Source: Polluticoccus soli (GTDB lineage Bacteria > Bacteroidota > Bacteroidia > Chitinophagales > Chitinophagaceae). Taken from it: 64,000 nucleotides of DNA. Each line of letters begins with the position of its first letter. Positions within the stretch are counted from its first letter, which is position 1. The DNA is taken from the NCBI RefSeq assembly GCF_029269745.1, contig NZ_JARJHT010000003.1, positions 248,001 to 312,000 of the forward strand, given 5' to 3'. The notes beneath the pieces are model-generated. The model was not told the DNA's origin, made no database searches, and was given only the letters and a program-made list of their open reading frames with translations. A program made the position numbers and the translations under genes. Below are positions 32,938-39,917 of this stretch, one piece after another.

Positions 32938-33987
32938 ATGCAAGAAATCAAACAATCGTCTCTTAGGGACGCATTACTTGCGTCCATAGGCGACTTTCTG
33001 TGGGAGGAAGGCTTCAAAAAAGACGACATAACGAAACGTGGGATTCTAGAAGTAATTAACCTCATTTCAGATTATCACGAAGAAGGAACAGCTTTGTATC
33101 CAGAAGTGCTGGTGACAAACAATTTGGACTTTTTCGAAACTATTCCGAACAAGGATGTTGTCATCCAAGAGGGTGCCCTAACAATCGAGGAGTTTCGAAG
33201 TGCTGTCAAACTATGTGCGCCGTTAGCAATAAACAGTTGGATTATATTTATAGAAGTAAAGGGCAACAGGATAAAATATGGCATCACCAGCGCCGAAATG
33301 ACAGAAACAAGTCCCTCCATATATCATCAGACAGTAGGTGAATTAAGAGTCGAATACAAAGACACCACAATAGCGTATATCCGAAATATTGGACAGAAGA
33401 CAGTCGAATTGGCAGGGCTAAAAAACAGGCTTGTCGTTTCGTTGACATTGGACGAACCAAAGCCTTTGACTATGAACGAAATATCGGAATTATGTCAGAG
33501 TATCGCTGCTGGTTGCGAACAGAAACTTCGGGTAAATGTTAAAACTTTTTTCGAAAAATTAATCGATGAAACCCTAAAAATTGGTCACGGGAATCTTATA
33601 GGTATTGTTGAAGACGATGACAAAAAAATAGACAACCTTAAGGCAGAAATAAAAGGCAATGGTGGAATCTATTTGGCAAAGCCCATAGACTTCCAGTCGC
33701 TTATAGAGGATTCGGAGATCAACAAAAATAGTGAGTCGTCTATCAATTTAAAGGCATTTGCTTCGGTAATAAAGTCGATGTTAAACCATGATGGGATAAC
33801 CATAATAAGCACAAAAGCTCGCCTTATAGGCTATCACATTTTGATCGATAGCTACGTTAATAAAGGCGACGTACTGGTGGGTGGTGCGCGATCAAAGGCC
33901 TTTGTATCAATGCAGAATTGTGGCCATTTCAAATTCTGTTTTTATAAATCCCAAGATGGCAATATCAAAATTTGGAAAAAACCATGA
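32938..33987 (+). CDS. Operon gene 1: protein with C-terminal DAC-like sensor domain
   Basis: The 349-residue soluble protein starts MQEIKQSSLRDALLASIGDF. From about residue 205 it follows the DisA_N/diadenylate-cyclase-like pattern: FEKLIDETLKIGHGNLIGIV, GGIYLAKPIDFQSLIEDSE, FASVIKSMLNHDGITIISTK, ARLIGYHILID, VLVGGARSKAFVSM and FCFYKSQDGNIKIWKK. Active cyclases have DGA and RHR motifs. Here these are DGI and GARSKAF, so catalysis is doubtful and a nucleotide-sensing role is more likely, as proposed for the DACN 'probable sensor' families of conflict systems. The N-terminal half (residues 1-200) has mixed alpha/beta content and no family I know. Codon use is AT-richer than the neighbours, suggesting transfer. 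Its stop overlaps the next start as ATGA. Confidence 0.6.
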   Translation: MQEIKQSSLRDALLASIGDFLWEEGFKKDDITKRGILEVINLISDYHEEGTALYPEVLVTNNLDFFETIPNKDVVIQEGALTIEEFRSAVKLCAPLAINSWIIFIEVKGNRIKYGITSAEMTETSPSIYHQTVGELRVEYKDTTIAYIRNIGQKTVELAGLKNRLVVSLTLDEPKPLTMNEISELCQSIAAGCEQKLRVNVKTFFEKLIDETLKIGHGNLIGIVEDDDKKIDNLKAEIKGNGGIYLAKPIDFQSLIEDSEINKNSESSINLKAFASVIKSMLNHDGITIISTKARLIGYHILIDSYVNKGDVLVGGARSKAFVSMQNCGHFKFCFYKSQDGNIKIWKKP

Positions 33988-35288
33988 GTGACATTCAGAT
34001 ATGGCAAGGACCAAACGGAATAACACTACCTGCTTCTGCTAAAGAAGCAAAAGACGTAGTACCATTTGCGAATTATCTAAACGAAAGGCAAAAGGCACAA
34101 ATAATATCCGCATTTCAAATAGAGGCATATGATATGGCGGCTGAATATGCCTGGAAGAAGGCAATGGTTAAGCTGAAAGAAACCATTGGAACTTTAGGGA
34201 TGCAATTTGTCGGTGAAATGCTAAACAGAACTGACATAGATGAAACAACGCCAATTGACTTTGCAATTACTGACTATAGTGCTATTGTTTTAGCAGAGCA
34301 ACTCGGTGTCATAGGGAACACAGCGGCGTTAAGATTGAGACATGCGAACGAACTAATCACTCACTATTTTTCAAAAAATGCAGAGGAAACACTCGATTAT
34401 GCAACCGCCTTTTCAATCGTAAAGTCAAGTGTTCAATACATTTTAGGAGAGCAGGATATTTCAATTGCTTTAGAATTTTCTCAGTTCAGGCAACGCCTGC
34501 TGAACGAAACATTAAAAATTGACGATCCTCAAGTTGAACAAATCATAAGTGCTCCACTATTTTACCTCAGAACCGCAATAACTATCTTACTCGCTTCCAT
34601 AAGAAATGACATTGGCGCAAAACTTGAACATGCTCTTGGCAACTTAAATTTAGTCATCTCACACATTTGGAACAAGATTGGAGAAACGGACAAGTGGAAC
34701 ATAGGCACTGCCTATCGAGATGTAACAGCCGCAGGCAATACAATTGCAGCTTCTGGTTTAAAGGCGGCTCTATTAAAAGTCAGTGGATTCGACTATGTTC
34801 CTGAAAATCTCAGATCTGTTACATTTATCAAAACCGCCAAGCAAGTGCTCGATACACACTTCGCATTTAACAACTTCTATAACGAGCCGCCAGTTGTCAG
34901 AAGACTTGCCAGCCTTGGAAGTTCCATACCCGCGCCCGCGTTGATTGATACAATACAAGCATATTTAGCCGTCTATCTTGGAAATTCTTATGGTGTCTCT
35001 AGGGACGCAGCTCCAATAGCAAGAACTGAGCTGTCAAAAATCACCAGGGAAAGATGGTACTATTATTTCGAAAAAGTCATTCATAACGATGACGTCGTTC
35101 TTTTGAAGTTGGGAATGAATCAGGTGGCAAGATTTGCCGAACTTCTGAATACAAATAATCTTACTGATTTTGAAGAATTACCTCGAAAAAATCAACAATT
35201 GTATGACGCTATAAAAGCGAACAATTATCGGAGAGCTACACAACTAGGAATGGAACTTTTTGACAACATAAAGCGAGCTAGAAACTGA
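33984..35288 (+). CDS. Operon gene 2: large helical protein of unknown family
   Basis: The 434-residue protein begins MSDIQIWQGPNGITLPASAK, with the start chosen for its ATGA overlap with the preceding stop. It has almost no strands. Repeated amphipathic helices such as PFANYLNERQKAQIISAFQI, DYATAFSIVKSSVQYILGE and APLFYLRTAITILLASIRND give an all-alpha profile. There is no transmembrane segment strong enough to call, although APLFYLRTAITILLASI is quite hydrophobic. No nuclease, ATPase or protease motif is visible. Translational coupling to the sensor gene suggests that the two proteins act together. Confidence 0.75.
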   Translation: MSDIQIWQGPNGITLPASAKEAKDVVPFANYLNERQKAQIISAFQIEAYDMAAEYAWKKAMVKLKETIGTLGMQFVGEMLNRTDIDETTPIDFAITDYSAIVLAEQLGVIGNTAALRLRHANELITHYFSKNAEETLDYATAFSIVKSSVQYILGEQDISIALEFSQFRQRLLNETLKIDDPQVEQIISAPLFYLRTAITILLASIRNDIGAKLEHALGNLNLVISHIWNKIGETDKWNIGTAYRDVTAAGNTIAASGLKAALLKVSGFDYVPENLRSVTFIKTAKQVLDTHFAFNNFYNEPPVVRRLASLGSSIPAPALIDTIQAYLAVYLGNSYGVSRDAAPIARTELSKITRERWYYYFEKVIHNDDVVLLKLGMNQVARFAELLNTNNLTDFEELPRKNQQLYDAIKANNYRRATQLGMELFDNIKRARN

Positions 35289-35296
35289 GACTGAAC

Positions 35297-36037
35297 ATGA
35301 AAGAGATTTATGACTTTCCCGGAGAGGTTCTTACGGTACTCGATTCTTGGCAAAACAAAAAAGGCGATCTATTCAAAAGAGATAAAGCTTCTGAAGATCA
35401 CCTCGTAAGATTTGTACATAGTAAAGAAAATTCGCCGTTCTTTTTTACACTTAAGAACTTTCGAATTACTAATGGTGATGTCCATTTTTTTATAACACAT
35501 TCACCTAGCTCAAAATTAGATACTGGAATTGCCCAGACATGGGTGAGCCACAAAAATGCTGAGGGTATATTGGGGGCTTGGGTAAGTTTTCTTGCACCAT
35601 ATAGTCAATATCGAAATCCACATCGAGAGGATGACCCTTTGCTTAAGCAATATCAAGAAAATATCTATAACGACTTCGAATTTATAAACGACGAAGACGA
35701 GTCGTCAGCATTTGATTATCAAACTCAGTATCGGCTAGATTATATTCTTGATCACTTTCATTCGAAGCTCGAGATGCTACCGGAGTCAGAAAAAACTGAA
35801 GATGTTTTAGAAATTCAAAAGGAAATAATAGCACTTAGGGAAAATCAGACCCGACTCCCCAAAAAAGAGGTACGTAAGCAATTTTCAAAAATAATAGCTA
35901 TGCTGCAAAAACAGGGCGTCAAAATGCTAAGGGAATTTTTCGACGAAGCAAAAAAGACTGTTTATAAACGCATTTTAACTGGCCAAATAGTTGACGACTT
36001 TAATGGACTACTGAACAAAGTAAACGATGCTTTGTAG
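35297..36037 (+). CDS. Operon gene 3: two-part protein of unknown family
   Basis: The 246-residue protein starts MKEIYDFPGEVLTVLDSWQN eight bases after the previous stop. The N-terminal 110 residues are beta-rich (HLVRFVHSKENSPFFFTLKN, FRITNGDVHFFITHSPSS, IAQTWVSHKNAEGILGAWVS). The centre is acidic (DFEFINDEDESSAFDYQ). The C-terminal 100 residues are charged and helical (EDVLEIQKEIIALRENQTRL, FSKIIAMLQKQGVKMLREFF, FDEAKKTVYKRILTG), likely a coiled coil. It could be an effector or an adaptor. No catalytic motif is visible. The operon ends here; a direct repeat follows 9 bp after its stop. Confidence 0.75.
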   Translation: MKEIYDFPGEVLTVLDSWQNKKGDLFKRDKASEDHLVRFVHSKENSPFFFTLKNFRITNGDVHFFITHSPSSKLDTGIAQTWVSHKNAEGILGAWVSFLAPYSQYRNPHREDDPLLKQYQENIYNDFEFINDEDESSAFDYQTQYRLDYILDHFHSKLEMLPESEKTEDVLEIQKEIIALRENQTRLPKKEVRKQFSKIIAMLQKQGVKMLREFFDEAKKTVYKRILTGQIVDDFNGLLNKVNDAL

Positions 36038-36046
36038 ATACCCCGA

Positions 36047-36078
36047 CTGGCGCGAGTGTTCCACCGGATCACTCGTGC
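36047..36078 (+). repeat. 32-bp direct repeat, left copy
   Basis: CTGGCGCGAGTGTTCCACCG then GATCACTCGTGC forms a hairpin (GCGAGTG/CACTCGT). The identical 32 bases recur at 36483-36514 and flank the 36102-36416 gene. Confidence 0.8.
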
Positions 36079-36101
36079 ACTGTCGGAATACTCACCAAAT
36101 A

Positions 36102-36416
36102 TCAAAATTCCTTCAGCGCTTTCATTAACTTCGTGCGAATAGCTGGATCTTGCATTTTGAGAGCATTCTCTTTAGCATGGCTTAGCAATCCTTTGAAATG
36201 TGCAGGCTTGAACGTAGTAGCCATTTCTTCATAATTCGAACCTTTACTGTATTCTCTCCATACAATTCGGAATACATTTTTAACTTCATTCCAATCCAAC
36301 TCCAAGCGCTTATGTCGATAGGTGTTTGAAGGAGACATCAACCACTGTCCTTTCTCATTCCTTATCGCCTGTTTAGATTTTGTATCGCGTGCAATGGTGA
36401 TAAATTCATTACTCAT
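36102..36416 (-). CDS. Hypothetical protein, 104 aa, between direct repeats
   Basis: The start MSNEFITIARDTKSKQAIRN is preferred over an upstream Met because that upstream part runs through the flanking repeat. The protein has RNEKGQWLMSPSNTYRHKRL, VKNVFRIVWREYSKGSNYEE, and a helical end (HFKGLLSHAKENALKMQDPA). No family recognised. It is oriented opposite to the operon that precedes it and lies between two identical 32-bp repeats, so it could be a separate insertion. Confidence 0.65.
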   Translation of the reverse strand: MSNEFITIARDTKSKQAIRNEKGQWLMSPSNTYRHKRLELDWNEVKNVFRIVWREYSKGSNYEEMATTFKPAHFKGLLSHAKENALKMQDPAIRTKLMKALKEF

Positions 36417-36482
36417 ACCCCTAATGTAAACAAAAAAACAAAATACAACCAGCTGGCCGCAGTGTTCTCTCACTGGCCCTAG

Positions 36483-36514
36483 CTGGCGCGAGTGTTCCAC
36501 CGGATCACTCGTGC
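36483..36514 (+). repeat. 32-bp direct repeat, right copy
   Basis: Identical to 36047-36078. Two short perfect hairpins follow, CCGGTC-TCA-GACCGG (36528-36542) and CCGGTC-ACA-GACCGG (36613-36627), with identical stems and different loops. Confidence 0.8.
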
Positions 36515-36678
36515 CTTCCCAAATCACCCGGTCTCAGACCGGCATTCAGCGCTACCAGGCTTTAACCGTCTATCAGGCAGCTCAAAGCAATTCAACACCA
36601 GCATTTCAAATTCCGGTCACAGACCGGCAGATTAAATAGACACAGGTCGCCCTGCGGAAGACCTGCGCCAGCATGGTG

Positions 36679-37182
36679 TTACTGCGTAACCAATGTCAGT
36701 GCTTTTTGAAACTTGATAGCGTTCTTTTCCTTTACCTTATCGAAGGTAACGTATTCACCTCCCACATCAACACGAGCACCCACCACCTTGTGCTCCAGGA
36801 ATTTTTGCTTTTGCTCGTCGGTTATTTTATACAAATAATCTCCATACCAAAATGAAGCAGATGGAGCATAATCGTAGTTTGCTACTCCTCCGCGGACACA
36901 AATCACAGGTACTGATTCATCATTATCAAGAAGCAAATACACCTCATCTCCTTCATCTACTCTAAACGCCTGATGCAATGTCACACGAAACTCGACATAC
37001 AGCCTATCGTCTAACATCTTACATCGAAACCTTAACGCATTTTTGAAAGGCATCGCCAAAGCTTCCCAAGTAGTTTCCTTGACTTTTACTTTTAGATATT
37101 TGTCAGTTTCGTTACGAGCTATTTCTTGGCCAGCAACACTTCCCGAAATAAATACAAAAGCAATTAGAAGTAGTAATCTCAT
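36679..37182 (-). CDS. Secreted hypothetical protein, 167 aa
   Basis: A signal peptide (MRLLLLIAFVFISGSVAGQE) precedes a strand-rich mature domain: LRFRCKMLDDRLYVEFRVTL, DEVYLLLDNDESVPVICVRG, YDYAPSASFWYGDYLYKITD, then KFLEHKVVGARVDVGGEYVT. The pattern DxVYLLLDNDxxVxL is frequent in small periplasmic Bacteroidota proteins with an Ig-like fold. No family name. It is preceded on its 3' side by a cluster of short repeats (36483-36660). Confidence 0.72.
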   Translation of the reverse strand: MRLLLLIAFVFISGSVAGQEIARNETDKYLKVKVKETTWEALAMPFKNALRFRCKMLDDRLYVEFRVTLHQAFRVDEGDEVYLLLDNDESVPVICVRGGVANYDYAPSASFWYGDYLYKITDEQKQKFLEHKVVGARVDVGGEYVTFDKVKEKNAIKFQKALTLVTQ

Positions 37183-37470
37183 AGTGTGCTTATTTCCAAC
37201 AAAATACTAAAGGTATCTATAACAAAAAAACAAACTCACTTGTTCCCCCGCTGGCGCAAGCGTGTAGCGCAGCCATGAGCAACAGCACGCTTGTGCCTGT
37301 GTTATTACACTAGCCTACGCTACAGTCACAAGCACGCCGCCCACTAACCTAATCTGCATGCTTGCGCCAGCTACATATCTCTCCGGCATCAGCTCCCGCT
37401 TAACAGCCTCTGCCGCCCCTCCCACTACGAAGCTGGCGCGGGAATTATGTTAGTATTCCAAACCGCTACG

Positions 37471-38439
37471 ATGAAAAAACCGGCAGTGCTTTTTCTGCTT
37501 GCAGTGCTTTCTGCCAGGGTGGCTTTTTCGCAGGAGTTTAGTTTCAACATCTTGCCGACAGCCATCAACCCGGCCTTTACCGGCTTGTTCGACGGCAGAG
37601 TTCGCGCAACAGCGCTGCTCAAACGGCAATGGTCGGCAGCAAGGCCATCGTTCATGGCATATGGCGCATCTGCCGACGGGAGAATTGACCCGAAAAAAAG
37701 CGGCTATTTTGCGCTCGGCCTTGCGGCCCTCGACGGCCGGGCTGCTGACAACAGCTTTAGAAATTCTTCAGGCTTCGCATCGGTGGCCTACCACAAACTG
37801 ATGGGAAGCACGGCTGCAAAAGCCGGTGTCGGAAGAAGTGACCTTGCCGCCGGTGTACAGCTGGGGTACATTCAGCGCAATATCACCATCCCCCAATTCC
37901 GCGAAAGCTTTCTGCCGAATGTCCATCAGATAGGTGCAGGTGCACAGTACCTGGTGCTGAATGTTGGTTTGTCATTCTCACATTTGCCCGCAAAGAATTT
38001 TGCCTACACCATAGGCCTTTCGGGAAACAACCTGAACCTGTTTGACGATGGCACCGTGAATGTGCAACACCCGTTGCTGAAGATCACACCCAGCTATACG
38101 GGCCTGCTGGCCGCCAACTGGAAACTCACCAACAGGTTTGCCATACGCCCCGCCGCTTTGCACCTGATCGGCACCAGCTTTTACGTGGTGGGCAATGAGT
38201 TCAGGTACAACACAAGCAAAGCCGATGCCCTTAAAACCGTATTTGCGACCTTCTGGTATCGTTCCACCCATATCATTTCGGCCAACGCGGGTTATGAGTT
38301 CAAATACTACAGGATAAGCGCCGGGGTTGATCACTACCTTTCAGCCCATCATCCCGAGGGCAGTGGCGGGTTTCAGCTCGTAGCAAGGTATATCATGCCC
38401 AGGCAAAAAAAACCGGCAGAGGCGACCACAGCTCAGTGA
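37471..38439 (+). CDS. PorP/SprF family T9SS-associated outer-membrane protein
   Basis: The start MKKPAVLFLLAVLSARVAFS gives a signal peptide. The mature part opens with FSFNILPTAINPAFTGLFDG, the conserved N-terminal signature of PorP/SprF (NPAxAG), followed by RATALLKRQWSA. The rest is a beta barrel: FALGLAALDGRAADNSFRNS, AGVQLGYIQRNITIPQF, LNVGLSFSHLPAKNFAYTIG and TFWYRSTHIISANAGYEFKY. Such proteins anchor or receive T9SS cargo at the outer membrane, usually beside their partner gene. Here the neighbours are unrelated, although several cargo genes are within a few kb. Confidence 0.85.
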   Translation: MKKPAVLFLLAVLSARVAFSQEFSFNILPTAINPAFTGLFDGRVRATALLKRQWSAARPSFMAYGASADGRIDPKKSGYFALGLAALDGRAADNSFRNSSGFASVAYHKLMGSTAAKAGVGRSDLAAGVQLGYIQRNITIPQFRESFLPNVHQIGAGAQYLVLNVGLSFSHLPAKNFAYTIGLSGNNLNLFDDGTVNVQHPLLKITPSYTGLLAANWKLTNRFAIRPAALHLIGTSFYVVGNEFRYNTSKADALKTVFATFWYRSTHIISANAGYEFKYYRISAGVDHYLSAHHPEGSGGFQLVARYIMPRQKKPAEATTAQ

Positions 38440-38475
38440 GGTCTCTGACTTCGACGCGTGACACTCGCGCAAGTG

Positions 38476-38504
38476 TTGCACCGGCTTTTCTATCCTATCT
38501 TTAC
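38476..38504 (+). promoter_or_regulatory. Promoter with TATCTTTAC box for the 38511 gene
   Basis: TTG (38476-38478), 17 nt, TATCTTTAC (38496-38504), then ATG only 7 nt later. Transcription should start at or within a few bases of the start codon, giving a nearly leaderless mRNA. Confidence 0.6.
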
Positions 38505-38510
38505 ACCGTC

Positions 38511-39020
38511 ATGGGCACAAAAAAGCACCTATCAATCCGAAAATCCCGCATCAAGCTACAGCCATATATAAAAGCTGCCAACAAGGAAGAAACATTCCTT
38601 GACCGTATACGCTGCAATTTTCCCTACCGTAATTCGCAGTGGGCAAGGCGGACCATAAGAGAAGGCCTCTCCTTTTCACCCAATGTTTCCTTTGCAGTAA
38701 CCGACGAACTTTGCCGCCTTCCCGGTTCTTATCAAAGCCGCAAGCCCATCAAGCGCTATGCATGGAAATATCTTAATAACATGCCACGCTATTTCAGCCA
38801 TCCATTGCTAGCACTCATCATTGATACAGGCAACAACCAATACCGCGAAAAAGACTTCTCCGACGAAGAAACTATGAGAAGGATGAAGCTTGTAAGTCCC
38901 TATAAACTGCACTACGCGCTCAGCACTGTCTTTTGGACCTGTGCCGATGAGGAAGGAAAGGTAGACGAACTATTGGGTGCCATTTACGCCGAATGGCGCG
39001 CCACAGGGCGACTATCGTAA
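38511..39020 (+). CDS. Hypothetical protein, 169 aa
   Basis: The start MGTKKHLSIRKSRIKLQPYI follows a close promoter box. The product is basic and cytoplasmic (FPYRNSQWARRTIREGLSFS, KRYAWKYLNNMPRYFSHPLL, MRRMKLVSPYKLHYALSTVF). There is no known domain. It has no operon partner on the same strand and is followed by a long repeat-rich gap. Function unknown. Confidence 0.65.
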   Translation: MGTKKHLSIRKSRIKLQPYIKAANKEETFLDRIRCNFPYRNSQWARRTIREGLSFSPNVSFAVTDELCRLPGSYQSRKPIKRYAWKYLNNMPRYFSHPLLALIIDTGNNQYREKDFSDEETMRRMKLVSPYKLHYALSTVFWTCADEEGKVDELLGAIYAEWRATGRLS

Positions 39021-39047
39021 GTTCATAAACGCCCCTACCACTAAACG

Positions 39048-39132
39048 CCATTGCGAGGAGGCACGACGAAGCAATCTCGCACCAACATTGTGCTAAACTC
39101 CCGGCAGATTCTTCGCAATGCTCAGAATGACA
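39048..39132 (+). repeat. Dispersed repeat (CATTGCGAGGAGGCACGACG...)
   Basis: CATTGCGAGGAGGCACGACG followed by AAGCAATCTCGC and, 35 bp later, GATTCTTCGCAATG: two partly inverted GAAGCAATCTCGC-like units. It resembles the CTCGCAATGACG repeats at 24905 and 26951. It lies in the 897-base gap between 39020 and 39918. Confidence 0.6.
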
Positions 39133-39223
39133 GCCTTGTTTGGGCGGGAGACCTGCGCCAGCGTACCAGCACATCAACGAACCTTAGCTCGGCCCATGAT
39201 GGCGCCTTTGTTGAGCGAAGAAG

Positions 39224-39365
39224 TCTGAACCGCTGATTATTCGCGGCAAGTTTGATTTAAAAAAGGAGCTCATGAGGGCTGCGCCGTTTGAATGATTAAA
39301 ATGATTTCGATGATGGCTGAGTATCTGAACCTCAGATTAATCGAGATTAACTGATTAAGCTGTTT
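39224..39365 (+). repeat. S repeats, multiple units before R1 copy 8
   Basis: TCTGAACCGCTGATTATTCG, then TGATTTAAAAAAGGAGCTCA with CATGAGGGCTGCGC, then TGATTAAAATGATTTCGATG, then TCTGAACCTCAGATTAATCG and TTAACTGATTAAGCTG. Four TGATT-type units with a stretch related to R2 in the middle. Confidence 0.7.
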
Positions 39366-39372
39366 TAGGACT

Positions 39373-39595
39373 GGCATGAGCGACGAAAGCGTTAAGAAAA
39401 ATGGTGGAACGGAGCGGCCGCATTGAAAGGTGCAGTAGTGAACAAACGAAGAGATCAACATTGCCTGGCACTTACCGCAACAGGCGATAGTAAGCTATTT
39501 CAATGCAGCGAAGTGTAGACATTTTTTTAGCTTGAGTCGCTAAGCCTTGAATTTTTCTTTGTTACTTTCTTTTGTTTCAAGACAAAAGAAAGTAA
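39373..39595 (+). repeat. R1 long stem-loop element, copy 8 (type B)
   Basis: Arms AGCGAC/GTCGCT, AAGC/GCTT, AAAAATG/CATTTTT and GCATTGAAA/TTTCAATGC; the apical part pairs GCCTG/CAGGC. Terminal hairpin TTACTTTCTTTTGT-TTCAAG-ACAAAAGAAAGTAA (39562-39595). It lies between the dispersed repeat and the promoter-plus-ncRNA unit. Confidence 0.9.
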
Positions 39596-39628
39596 GGATG
39601 AAGAGCGATAGTAAGCACAAAACATAAT

Positions 39629-39850
39629 TTGCACAAAACAATAATTTTTCGTATTTTTGCTATAATAAAAAGACCCTAAAAAAATGCTCACCCTATCGCC
39701 CACCAAAACAAAAATTTTTCCTTCCGAAAGTTTGATTTTTATATACAAAACTAAACATTCCCCAAAGACCACCATTGATTATCAACCGATTGCAAAACGC
39801 GTTTTGGTATAGGTTGTAGCATAAAATAGCCGAGAAATGTATCACCCTGT
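39629..39850 (+). ncRNA. Duplicated promoter-plus-RNA unit, copy 1
   Basis: TTG (39629-39631), exactly 20 nt, TATTTTTGC (39652-39660), then ATAATAAAA near the expected start. The following 170 nt align with the copy at 50472 over most of their length: ACAAAAATTTTTCC, CGAAAGTTTGATTTTT, TATACAAAACTAAACATT, GATTATCAACC, TTGCAAAAC, GTATAGGTT and AAATGTATCA are shared. A perfect palindrome CAAAACGCGTTTTG lies at 39792-39805. No conserved open frame exists. Here the unit lies upstream of a T9SS cargo gene (start 39918), so it could also be a long 5' leader. Confidence 0.5.
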
Positions 39851-39917
39851 CACACAATTTCACCAAAACTGCACAACTGCTGCCTTATCTTTAGGGTTCA
39901 TCTTTACAACACCTTTC

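Noticed and set aside
32938-33987. An active diadenylate cyclase
   Set aside because: The expected DGA and RHR motifs are replaced (DGI, ARSKAF), so I call only a DAC-like fold, not enzymatic activity.
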